From assembly GCA_910583675.1 (NCBI GenBank), contig CAJTYH010000058.1:1-12418 (forward strand): a stretch of 12,418 bases of DNA, given 5' to 3'. The notes below the pieces were generated by a model. That model did no database searches. It saw only the letters and a list, made by a program, of their open reading frames with translations, and had not been told where the DNA came from. Source of the DNA: an uncultured Muribaculaceae bacterium (GTDB lineage: Bacteria > Bacteroidota > Bacteroidia > Bacteroidales > Muribaculaceae). Position 1 is the stretch's first letter. The number at the start of each line of letters is the position of its first letter. Positions 1-6,539 of this stretch are shown in pieces. The position numbers and the translations under genes are program-made.

Positions 1-50
1 TTGACATATCGCCTTTTTTGTGTCCGGATGGTGATGGTGCTGTCAGTCAT

Positions 51-200
51 CGACCTTTGGTCGCTTTGCTCGCAAAGAATGGTTCAGATGGTAGGAGCTT
101 GAAGGTGAGATCGAAGGGAGTTGACTTAGGTCAATGACCGAGACCGAACCCTTCAAGCGACGACCCAGATGAGCCGTTATGACACACCATCGTTTTTTTG
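51..200 (+). ncRNA. Candidate structured RNA or conserved repeat element, family unknown
   Basis: No protein gene is convincing here, but the inverted repeats are dense. CGACC/GGTCG (51-55 with 59-63) and CTTTGC/GCAAAG (64-69 with 72-77) form two adjacent short hairpins. GCTTGAAGG (97-105) pairs with CCTTCAAGC (150-158) and encloses TTGAC-TTAG-GTCAA (121-134). An alternative pairing, GTCGCTT (60-66) with AAGCGAC (155-161), would compete with both the first hairpins and the long stem. A T7 run at 193-199 lies downstream with a weak GATG/CATC stem before it, and could mark an RNA 3' end. The antisense reading frames resemble short hypothetical proteins that I recall being annotated in Bacteroidales genomes. 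That is unverified memory, but would fit a conserved non-coding element mis-called as protein. The strand is inferred from the T run. It could instead be a cis-acting leader of the next gene or a repeat. Confidence 0.4.
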
Positions 201-226
201 TATGAACAGTTGCTGGTTTGAATTGT

Positions 227-679
227 ATGGCTGATAATTTTCTTGAGCGTCGCATGGAGGATATGAAGCGGGGAAAGCTCCTCGGGAGGAGACATTCATA
301 TTCTGCCGGAAAGAGAGTGCTTGTCTTATGTGGTGATCCTGACATGACAGGGAAACTCGTCAAGCGTTTGCGAGGCGAGGGGTGGAGTGTGGCATTTGCC
401 GGAACAGATCCCGATTTCGGAAGATCGCTGTCACAGGCGTCCGGTTCGCAGTTCCATCCTATTGACATATGCGACTTTTCCGATCTTGAAAGAAGTTTAA
501 GGTTGTTATGGCGTGTGTGGAGGGGGGTGGACTTGATCCTCATGTCAGTGCCGGACGGATGGGGAGAGGAGGATTATCGTGAGCGTGTGGACTCTGCAGT
601 AGCTAAGGTGAGGAGCGCCCAGCCGGTCGTCTGCGATGCTGTGACGAGCCTGGAAATCGTGTCGTCATATGATGAATGA
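227..679 (+). CDS. Short SDR-like protein (Rossmann-type N-terminal half), probably not catalytic
   Basis: This encodes about 150 residues from the ATG chosen here; an in-frame TTG at 218 is possible but less typical for this group. The N-terminus is polar and highly charged (MADNFLERRMEDMKRG). A beta-alpha-beta-like core follows: KRVLVLCGD at about 29-37, a helix to about 50, WSVAFAG at 53-59, then HPIDICDFSDLE at 77-88 and VDLILMSVPDG at 101-111. This order matches the first half of short-chain dehydrogenases (glycine loop, acidic residue after beta-2, D-V/I-D motif, NNAG region). However, the TGxxxGxG loop reads CGDPDMTG and the NNAG position reads MSVP. The chain ends before any YxxxK catalytic motif. 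By my count 8 of 16 arginine codons are AGA/AGG, unlike the CGT/CGC-rich nuo and atp genes downstream, which suggests low expression or relaxed constraint. It is likely a degenerate or repurposed SDR; the function is unknown. Confidence 0.6.
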   Translation: MADNFLERRMEDMKRGKLLGRRHSYSAGKRVLVLCGDPDMTGKLVKRLRGEGWSVAFAGTDPDFGRSLSQASGSQFHPIDICDFSDLERSLRLLWRVWRGVDLILMSVPDGWGEEDYRERVDSAVAKVRSAQPVVCDAVTSLEIVSSYDE

Positions 680-770
680 TCTTACGGAGCGTTTTTATGT
701 GATAATCCATCCGGCCTGTTTTGGAGGTTGTCATGAATGGGCTTCAAGGAGGGCTGTTGATAACCCAGTG

Positions 771-794
771 GCCATTTTTGGTGGTTAAAATGGC
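771..794. promoter_or_regulatory. 8-bp inverted repeat upstream of the nuo promoter, possible operator
   Basis: GCCATTTT (771-778) and AAAATGGC (787-794) are perfect reverse complements separated by 8 bases. The repeat ends 21 bp before the -7 element at 816, so it overlaps the place where a -33 box would lie. No T run follows it on the + strand, which argues against a simple intrinsic terminator for the upstream gene. A dimeric repressor or activator site is the natural reading, but no regulator is known to me for this exact sequence. Confidence 0.35.
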
Positions 795-815
795 TTATAA
801 TTCAAAAAAAAACCT

Positions 816-823
816 TATCTTTG
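816..823 (+). promoter_or_regulatory. Bacteroidota -7 promoter element for nuoA
   Basis: TATCTTTG matches the Bacteroidota primary-sigma -7 consensus TAnnTTTG exactly. No convincing -33 TTTG is seen at the usual spacing, so this rests on the -7 box and its position in the intergenic gap. It predicts a transcript start near 828-832 and a leader of about 120 nt before the nuoA ATG. I found no equally good match in the other gaps between genes until after atpG. Confidence 0.5.
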
Positions 824-869
824 CCCTCAAATTTGAGAGGGTGCTGTCTGCATGGTGTTGTCCATGCAG
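824..869 (+). promoter_or_regulatory. Two stem-loops in the nuoA mRNA leader
   Basis: The first stem-loop can form as CCCTC (824-828) with GAGGG (837-841), overlapping a 12-bp perfect palindrome CTCAAATTTGAG at 826-837. The second is CTGCATGG (848-855) with CCATGCAG (862-869), eight perfect pairs around a 6-nt loop. Neither is followed by a U tract, so they are not obvious intrinsic terminators. They would lie at the very 5' end of the predicted transcript and could protect it from decay or act as a protein- or RNA-binding leader. I do not recognise a known riboswitch. Confidence 0.4.
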
Positions 870-952
870 TGCCGTGAATGTTGTTTCGTCCGGCAATGTG
901 TTGATGCATAGGATAATCTTGCTCCCTCTGCCCAACGATTATTCGTAACATT

Positions 953-1330
953 ATGATATCATTAGGAATTTTTGGTATTGACAATGCAGTGATGGCCATA
1001 ACGGCGCTACTCACTGGCGCCGGTCTTGTGGCATTGGCCATGTGGCTTGCGGGGCTTATCTCACCCCGTTCGTTCAACCCGCAAAAGGGGGAGGCTTATG
1101 AGTGTGGTATCCCTACCCGTGGTGTATCTATGACCCGTTTCCATGTGGGATATTACATGTTCGCCATCCTCTTTCTTATGTTTGACGTCGAAACTGTCTT
1201 TCTTTTCCCCTGGGCAGTTTGCCTCCGAACCCTTGGTGGTGCCGGCGTAGCATGTGTAGCCGTGTTTTTTGCCATATTAGTGCTCGGGCTCGTTTACGCC
1301 TGGCGGAAAGGAGCTCTTGAATGGAAATGA
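953..1330 (+). CDS. nuoA: NADH-quinone oxidoreductase (complex I) subunit A
   Basis: NuoA is a small membrane subunit of complex I at the junction between the quinone chamber and the membrane arm. The 125-residue product has three hydrophobic helices (about 12-36, 66-90 and 97-117). The family signature KGEAYECGIPTRG in the first loop (45-57) contains Glu47 and Cys51, the loop cysteine that reports active/deactive changes in mitochondrial ND3. The second helix carries the conserved acidic pair FDVE (Asp78, Glu80) before FLFPWA. Length is normal for the family. It is the first gene of the complex I set. Its stop codon lies inside the start of nuoB, so the two are translationally coupled. The ATG at 953 directly precedes the first hydrophobic helix and no better upstream start is visible. 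Confidence 0.96.
   Translation: MISLGIFGIDNAVMAITALLTGAGLVALAMWLAGLISPRSFNPQKGEAYECGIPTRGVSMTRFHVGYYMFAILFLMFDVETVFLFPWAVCLRTLGGAGVACVAVFFAILVLGLVYAWRKGALEWK
1307..1313 (+). promoter_or_regulatory. Shine-Dalgarno-like site that favours the nuoB start at 1321
   Basis: AAAGGAG lies 7 nt before the ATG at 1321 and 13 nt before a second candidate ATG at 1327, which overlaps the nuoA stop as ATGA. The spacing supports 1321. Strong Shine-Dalgarno sites are uncommon in Bacteroidota, and this one sits within the nuoA coding sequence. Confidence 0.45.
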
Positions 1331-1932
1331 AAGAGATTACAACCAAGTCCATGCCATATGACGCATGGAAAGACAACGAGTATATTGAGAAGCTCGTGAA
1401 TGAGCTGCGTGAGAGCGGGACAAACATTATTATCGGCTCGCTTGACAAACTTATCAACTGGGGGCGTTCCAACTCCATCTGGCCTCTTACATTTGCCACT
1501 AGTTGCTGCGGCATCGAATTCGTGTCGCTTGGAGCCGCGCGTTTCGACATGGCGCGTTTCGGATGGGAAGTGGCACGTTCATCACCACGCCAGGCCGACT
1601 TCATGATGGTGGCCGGCACTATAGTGAATCGCATGGTGCCCGTGTTCCGTCGTCTGTATGACCAGCTTGCCGAGCCTAAGTATGTCATAGCCTGTGGCAG
1701 TTGCGCTATCTCCGGCGGCCCCTTCCGCAAGTCATACCATGTGGCAAAAGGCATAGAGGACATAGTCCCGGTGGACGTATTCGTTCCTGGTTGCCCTCCC
1801 CGCCCGGAGGCTATGATCTACGGCATAATGCAGCTTTCGCGAAAAATGAAGGTGGAGCGTTTCTTCGGCGGTGTGAATCGCAAGATGAGCAGGAAGAAAT
1901 ACCTTGCGGAGCATCCGGAAGAAAATTGCTGA
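1321..1932 (+). CDS. nuoB: NADH-quinone oxidoreductase subunit B, carries cluster N2
   Basis: NuoB is the peripheral-arm subunit that binds 4Fe-4S cluster N2, the last electron carrier before quinone. The 203-residue protein shows all N2 ligands: the tandem Cys62-Cys63 in ATSCCGIEF, Cys128 in ACGSCAISGG, and Cys158 in VPGCPPRP. The family blocks WPLTFATSCC (54-63), ARFDMARFGWEVARSSPRQAD (73-93) and PVDVFVPGCPPRPEAM are intact. The basic C-terminal tail (RKMSRKKYLAEHPEENC) is ordinary for this group. It overlaps nuoA by 10 bp, and the 1321 start is supported by the site at 1307-1313; an alternative start at 1327 would remove only two residues. A 146-bp gap separates it from nuoCD, longer than expected in a compact operon. 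Confidence 0.97.
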   Translation: MEMKEITTKSMPYDAWKDNEYIEKLVNELRESGTNIIIGSLDKLINWGRSNSIWPLTFATSCCGIEFVSLGAARFDMARFGWEVARSSPRQADFMMVAGTIVNRMVPVFRRLYDQLAEPKYVIACGSCAISGGPFRKSYHVAKGIEDIVPVDVFVPGCPPRPEAMIYGIMQLSRKMKVERFFGGVNRKMSRKKYLAEHPEENC

Positions 1933-2078
1933 CGGTGCGCTCCGGCCGGTGACGACGCTCTCATCGCTATGCGAGGCGCCGCGACATGGAGACAATTCAA
2001 TCGTTAAAAGGCTGGCAGGGACGCCAATCACCCTCGCGAAGCCGCTTGTAAAAGGAATAAAGTAGTAAAGCAAAACAT

Positions 2079-3701
2079 ATGGCTGAATTGCAGGACAAGA
2101 TCTCAAGACAGTTTCCCGGAGCAATTTTCGAGGAAGGTGAGATTCTGCTTATCAACATCGCCGACGCACATCTTCACGATCTTGTGAAGGCATTGCGCGA
2201 CGAGCACGGGTTCAATTACCTCGTAACCATCGTAGGTATGGACTGGAAGACATCCATGGGATGTGTGTATTATCTGGCCGATGCTGGCATGAGCCGTTTC
2301 GTTTCGGTCAAGGCACAGACCGAGGATCGCGACAACCCGATGCTCCACAGTATTGCCGATCTTTACCGTATAGCTGGCATACTGGAACGTGAGGTTTATG
2401 ATTTCTACGGGATTGTGTTCATCAACAACCCCGACATGCGCCGTCTGTTCCTGAACATAGACTGGAAAGGTTTCCCGTTGCGTAAGGACTATGACATGAA
2501 CGATGCCGCAAATGCACCCAGCATTGAAAACGAGCGTCAGAGCGATCTTACCCAGACGTGGGTTGAACTTCCCGACGGCAAGATAGAGCGGCGCGAGGAA
2601 GTCGTTTTCAAGCCGGAGGATTTCGTGGTGAACATAGGGCCGCAGCACCCTGCCACACACGGTGTGTTGCGTTTCCGCACTTCCGTGGACGGTGAGACGA
2701 TAAAGAAGATAGATGTCTACATGGGTTACATCCACCGTGGAGTGGAGAAACTCTGCGAGGATCTCAGCTATATGCAGACCCTCCATTTCATGGATCGTCT
2801 GGATTATTTCTCGGCGCACAACTATCATCATGGCCTGTGTCTCTGCATAGAGAAGGCCGCAGGCATCGAAGTGCCACAGCGTGCGGTGGTGGTTCGTACC
2901 CTGATGGACGAGCTTTCCCGTATCGCGTCGCACTGCCTGTTCATCGGCACATTCTGCATGGACCTTGGTGCCACCACCATGCTGTTCTATACATTGCGTG
3001 TGCGCGAGCAGGTGCTTGACATTATGGAAAAGACATGCGGTGCCCGCATGACTTTCAATTATGACTGCATCGGTGGCGTAATGGCCGACATTGATCCTGA
3101 TTTCGTAAAGGACGTAAAAGATCTGCTCGCCACGCTTGACAAGAATGTAGCTGAATACAACAAGCTCTTTACCGGAAACGTGATCGCGAAGAACCGTCTG
3201 GAAGGTGTAGGCGTACTCACTCATGACGATGCCGTCTCATACGCAATAACAGGCCCCTCGGGACGTGCTTCCGGTTGGGCATGCGACGTTCGTAAGATCG
3301 CTCCCTATGCCGCTTACGACAAGGTGGAATTCGAGCAGGTGGTGCGCACAGAGGGTGATTCCATGGCTCGTTTCAAGAATCGCGTTGATGAAATCCTGCA
3401 GAGCAAGCATATAATCGAGCAGCTTATCGACAATATCCCCGAAGGGGAATACCTTGCCAAAGTGCCCAAGGTGCTTAAGCTCCCCGTAGGACATTGGTTC
3501 CAGATCGTGGAAGGATGCCGCGGAGTATTCGGGGTATATATCGAAAGCGACGGTTCCAACAAGCCGTACCGCTTGAAGCTGGCGACCCCAAGTCTCAATG
3601 CTGCTGCCGTCGTAGATCACATAACGCGCGGTCAGAAGATCGCCGACCTTATCACAATCGGCGGTTCGATGGACTATATCGTGCCTGACATGGATCGTTG
3701 A
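2079..3701 (+). CDS. nuoCD: NADH-quinone oxidoreductase subunit C/D fusion
   Basis: This one 540-residue chain combines the 30-kDa (NuoC) and 49-kDa (NuoD) subunits of the complex I peripheral arm. Residues 1 to about 140 are NuoC, ending in EREVYDFYGIVF (103-114) and WKGFPLRKDY (129-138). A charged linker of about 40 residues follows. NuoD begins near FVVNIGPQHPATHG (182-195) and runs to the normal C-terminal VPDMDR. NuoD forms the quinone chamber with NuoB. By spacing, His194 and Tyr243 (in FMDRLDYFS) correspond to the quinone-headgroup His/Tyr pair of structurally known enzymes, which are also 49 residues apart in Thermus Nqo4 as I recall. NuoCD fusion occurs in several phyla, including enterobacteria and Bacteroidota. 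No nuoE, nuoF or nuoG follows, as is usual for Bacteroidota complex I, whose electron donor may not be NADH itself. Confidence 0.97.
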   Translation: MAELQDKISRQFPGAIFEEGEILLINIADAHLHDLVKALRDEHGFNYLVTIVGMDWKTSMGCVYYLADAGMSRFVSVKAQTEDRDNPMLHSIADLYRIAGILEREVYDFYGIVFINNPDMRRLFLNIDWKGFPLRKDYDMNDAANAPSIENERQSDLTQTWVELPDGKIERREEVVFKPEDFVVNIGPQHPATHGVLRFRTSVDGETIKKIDVYMGYIHRGVEKLCEDLSYMQTLHFMDRLDYFSAHNYHHGLCLCIEKAAGIEVPQRAVVVRTLMDELSRIASHCLFIGTFCMDLGATTMLFYTLRVREQVLDIMEKTCGARMTFNYDCIGGVMADIDPDFVKDVKDLLATLDKNVAEYNKLFTGNVIAKNRLEGVGVLTHDDAVSYAITGPSGRASGWACDVRKIAPYAAYDKVEFEQVVRTEGDSMARFKNRVDEILQSKHIIEQLIDNIPEGEYLAKVPKVLKLPVGHWFQIVEGCRGVFGVYIESDGSNKPYRLKLATPSLNAAAVVDHITRGQKIADLITIGGSMDYIVPDMDR

Positions 3702-3803
3702 CGCGCGGTATATCACGCTGCCTCAGCCTATTGAAACGCCAACTAGTTATTACAATTTAGAATATACTGAAAAAAGAATTATTCGACGACTGAACATCAC
3801 GTT

Positions 3804-4904
3804 ATGGATAATTATACAATAGACAATTTCCACTCTTTCACCGAGTGGTTCGACCATCTGCTCAACGGGTGCATGCCCGGTTGGCTCGCCACGACGATTG
3901 AATGTCTGCTTGTGGGAGTGGGACTTTTGCTGGTCTATGCCCTGCTGGCACTTTTCTATATCCTCTATGAGCGTAAGATATGTGCCTATTTCCAGTGTCG
4001 TCTGGGACCGAACCGCGTAGGCCCGTGGGGATTGCTCCAGAGTATGGCGGATGCCGTGAAGATGCTGATAAAGGAGCTTATCGAACTTAAGCATATAGAC
4101 AAGTTCCTCTTCGCGCTTGCTCCTTACCTGGTGATCATTGCCTCCATGATCGGATTCGCAGTGCTGCCTTGGGGCAACGGACTTCAGATCATCGATTTCA
4201 ATATCGGTATTTTCTTCCTTATAGCCTGTTCTTCAATCGGCGTTCTGGGTATACTTCTTGCCGGATGGTCGTCGAACAATAAGTTCACTCTTATCGGTGC
4301 CCTGCGTTCGGGTGCCCAGATGGTAAGTTACGAACTTTCGGTAGGTCTTTCCATCCTTACCATGGTGGCTTTCGCCGGCACCATGGACGTAGGCAAGATA
4401 GTAGAGGCACAGGCTGACCATTGGTTCATATTCTCGGCACATATACCGGCCATCATCGCCTTTGTCATATACATGATCGCAGGTACGGCAGAGACGAACC
4501 GCGGGCCGTTCGACCTTCCGGAGGCCGAGAGCGAGCTGACCGCCGGCTACCATACTGAGTATTCCGGCATTCATTTCGGTTTCTTCTATCTGGCAGAGTA
4601 CCTCAACCTGTTTATTGTGTCGGGAGTGGCAACCTTGATGTTCTTCGGCGGGTGGATGCCTTTCCGTATTGCCGGTTGGGACGGATTCAACGAGATAATG
4701 GGCTATATCCCCTCCGTGGTATGGTTCCTTATGAAATCATTCGTGCTGTCGTTCGTCATAATATGGTTCAAGTGGACATACCCTCGTCTGCGTATCGACC
4801 AGTTGCTTTCGCTTGAATGGAAATACCTGCTTCCCATCAATCTCGTGAATCTGGTATTGATGGTGATAATCATCTGGCAGGGATGGTATTTCGGCAACTT
4901 CTAA
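3804..4904 (+). CDS. nuoH: NADH-quinone oxidoreductase subunit H
   Basis: NuoH (ND1) is the membrane subunit that forms most of the quinone tunnel and anchors the peripheral arm. The 366-residue protein has about eight hydrophobic helices. Conserved blocks are the cytoplasmic loop from ERK (56-58) through RLGPNRVGPWGLLQ (66-79), SYELSVGL (175-182), and the acidic quinone-site loop NRGPFDLPEAESELTAGYHT (232-251). That loop carries the glutamates implicated in coupling. An N-terminal stretch of about 25 residues precedes the first helix. Length fits the family. nuoCD ends 102 bp upstream. Downstream there is no nuoI: the next gene is atpD after 92 bp. The cluster is therefore incomplete here, with I, J, K, L, M and N needed from elsewhere for an active enzyme. 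Confidence 0.96.
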   Translation: MDNYTIDNFHSFTEWFDHLLNGCMPGWLATTIECLLVGVGLLLVYALLALFYILYERKICAYFQCRLGPNRVGPWGLLQSMADAVKMLIKELIELKHIDKFLFALAPYLVIIASMIGFAVLPWGNGLQIIDFNIGIFFLIACSSIGVLGILLAGWSSNNKFTLIGALRSGAQMVSYELSVGLSILTMVAFAGTMDVGKIVEAQADHWFIFSAHIPAIIAFVIYMIAGTAETNRGPFDLPEAESELTAGYHTEYSGIHFGFFYLAEYLNLFIVSGVATLMFFGGWMPFRIAGWDGFNEIMGYIPSVVWFLMKSFVLSFVIIWFKWTYPRLRIDQLLSLEWKYLLPINLVNLVLMVIIIWQGWYFGNF

Positions 4905-4996
4905 GCAGTTCCCGAGCCGTAATATGGATGATGGCTTTCATGTCCAAGAACTTTATATAGATAACATACAGAGTACCCATAACATATCTCATAGTA
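4905..4996 (+). other. 92-bp junction between the complex I and ATP synthase genes
   Basis: This gap joins nuoH to atpD. It is AT-rich in its second half (around 4950-4996). It has no clear stem-loop with a U tract and no TAnnTTTG match. The absence of both a terminator and a promoter makes read-through from the nuo genes into the atp genes plausible, although a weak or alternative promoter cannot be excluded by eye. Confidence 0.4.
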
Positions 4997-6502
4997 ATGA
5001 GCGATAAATTCGGAAAAATAGCCCAGGTAATCGGCCCGGTAGTGGACGTTGTCTTCGAAGGTGATGACAACATGCTGCCTCCTATTTACACCGCATTGAA
5101 AATCGACCGTGAGGACGGCTCGATGTTGATTCTTGAAGTTGAGCAGCATATCGGCGAGGACACAGTGCGCTGTGTGGCCATGGAGAGTACCGACGGTCTG
5201 CGCCGCGGTCTCCGTGTCGACAACCTTGAGCGTCCGATAGCGGTTCCCACCGGTTCTCAGGTGAAAGGCCGTCTGCTTAATGTCATCGGCGATGCGATCG
5301 ACCACCTTCCCGAGCTGAAGCGAGACGATCTCCGTCCCATACATCAGCCGGCTCCTGAATTCGAGGATCTCACCATCGGTACCGAGATACTCTATACAGG
5401 TATAAAGGTGATTGACCTTCTTGAGCCATACAGCAAAGGTGGCAAGATCGGTTTGTTCGGTGGTGCCGGTGTAGGTAAGACCGTGCTCATTATGGAGCTT
5501 ATCAACAATATCGCCAAGGGACACAATGGCTTCTCGGTATTTACCGGTGTGGGAGAACGTACCCGCGAGGGTAACGACCTCCTGCGCGAGATGATCGAGA
5601 GCGGTGTAATGAAATATGGCGACAAGTTCCGTGAAGGTATGGAGAAGGGGGAATGGAACCTGGCTGATGTGGACATGAAGCAAGTCCAGGATTCACAGGC
5701 CACGCTTGTGTTCGGTCAGATGAACGAGCCGCCGGGTGCACGTCTGCGTGTCGCCCTGAGCGGTCTTACGGTGGCTGAGCAGTTCCGCGACCAGGACGGT
5801 GGCGGTAAGGATATCCTTCTGTTCATTGACAACATTTTCCGTTTCACACAGGCGGGATCCGAGGTGTCGGCTCTTCTGGGACGTATGCCTTCAGCCGTGG
5901 GTTATCAGCCTACACTGGCATCCGAGATGGGTTCGCTGCAGGAACGTATCACTTCAACGAAGAATGGTTCAATCACATCGGTACAGGCGATTTATGTGCC
6001 AGCCGACGACTTGACCGACCCTGCTCCGGCTACTACTTTCAGCTTCCTAGACGCAACCACTGTGTTGAGCCGCAAGATTTCGGAGTTGGGTATCTATCCG
6101 GCGGTGGATCCCCTTGAGTCAACTTCAAGAATCCTTGACCCTAATATCATCGGTGAGGAGCATTATAATACCGCACAGGCTGTAAAGCAGCTTCTGCAGA
6201 AGTACAATGAGCTTCAGGACATCATAGCGATCCTTGGTGTGGACGAGCTTTCGGATGAGGATAAGCTGGTAGTTGCTCGTGCACGCCGTGCGCAGCGCTT
6301 CCTGTCGCAGCCCTTCCACGTTGCCGAGCAGTTTACCGGTCTGCCGGGCGTGATGGTTCCCCTGAGCGAGACTATCCGCGGTTTCAAGATGATCCTTTCC
6401 GGTGAGATGGACGAATACCCCGAGCAGGCGTTCCTCAATGTGGGTACAATAGACGAGGCCATAGAGAAGGGCAAGAAGATGCTTGCCGAAGTTCAGGCCT
6501 AA
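4997..6502 (+). CDS. atpD: F1Fo ATP synthase subunit beta
   Basis: This is the catalytic F1 subunit that makes and hydrolyses ATP. The 501-residue protein has the N-terminal barrel (about 1-80), the Walker A loop GGAGVGKT (155-162), the catalytic glutamate Glu187 in GERTREGND, Walker B LLFID (274-278) followed by NIFRF, and the DELSD segment of the C-terminal domain that touches gamma. Between MIESGV and VFGQMNEPPG there is an extra charged stretch of roughly 25 residues (about 206-231) absent from the E. coli protein and, to my recollection, typical of Bacteroidota beta subunits. That insertion explains the length of 501 instead of about 460. It heads the atp operon, with epsilon immediately after it, the usual order in Bacteroidota. 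Coding is intact throughout. Confidence 0.98.
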   Translation: MSDKFGKIAQVIGPVVDVVFEGDDNMLPPIYTALKIDREDGSMLILEVEQHIGEDTVRCVAMESTDGLRRGLRVDNLERPIAVPTGSQVKGRLLNVIGDAIDHLPELKRDDLRPIHQPAPEFEDLTIGTEILYTGIKVIDLLEPYSKGGKIGLFGGAGVGKTVLIMELINNIAKGHNGFSVFTGVGERTREGNDLLREMIESGVMKYGDKFREGMEKGEWNLADVDMKQVQDSQATLVFGQMNEPPGARLRVALSGLTVAEQFRDQDGGGKDILLFIDNIFRFTQAGSEVSALLGRMPSAVGYQPTLASEMGSLQERITSTKNGSITSVQAIYVPADDLTDPAPATTFSFLDATTVLSRKISELGIYPAVDPLESTSRILDPNIIGEEHYNTAQAVKQLLQKYNELQDIIAILGVDELSDEDKLVVARARRAQRFLSQPFHVAEQFTGLPGVMVPLSETIRGFKMILSGEMDEYPEQAFLNVGTIDEAIEKGKKMLAEVQA

Positions 6503-6539
6503 CTCATAACGTTGAAATCATTAGCATTCAGTCACGCAC

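Larger units (their letters stand above)
680..952 (+). other. Non-coding regulatory gap upstream of nuoA
   Basis: This is a 273-bp gap between the SDR-like gene and nuoA. It holds an inverted repeat at 771-794, a Bacteroidota -7 promoter element at 816-823, and two leader stem-loops between 824 and 869. No open frame in it looks like a protein: the longest, about 75 codons from 721, has no recognisable fold and runs straight through these elements. It therefore looks like the promoter and leader of the nuo-atp gene set. Confidence 0.55.

Noticed and set aside
1..99. Possible 3' end of an upstream protein gene in frame 1
   Set aside because: The frame is open for about 33 codons, but the translation has no recognisable motif and it coincides with the hairpin-rich block, so a coding tail cannot be supported.
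43..543. 166-codon open frame on the minus strand
   Set aside because: It overlaps the antisense of both the structured 5' element and the SDR-like gene, has no recognisable fold, and its composition looks like a reverse-strand shadow. Any conservation at its end is better explained by the RNA or repeat element.
721..948. 75-codon open frame on the plus strand before nuoA
   Set aside because: It runs through the inverted repeat, the -7 element and the leader hairpins, and its translation has no plausible domain.
2103..3224. 373-codon open frame on the minus strand
   Set aside because: It lies entirely opposite nuoCD, whose protein is unmistakable. The His/Cys/Val-rich translation is typical of an antisense frame.
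4901..5683. 260-codon open frame on the minus strand
   Set aside because: It is opposite the 5' half of atpD and the nuoH-atpD gap, with no family resemblance.
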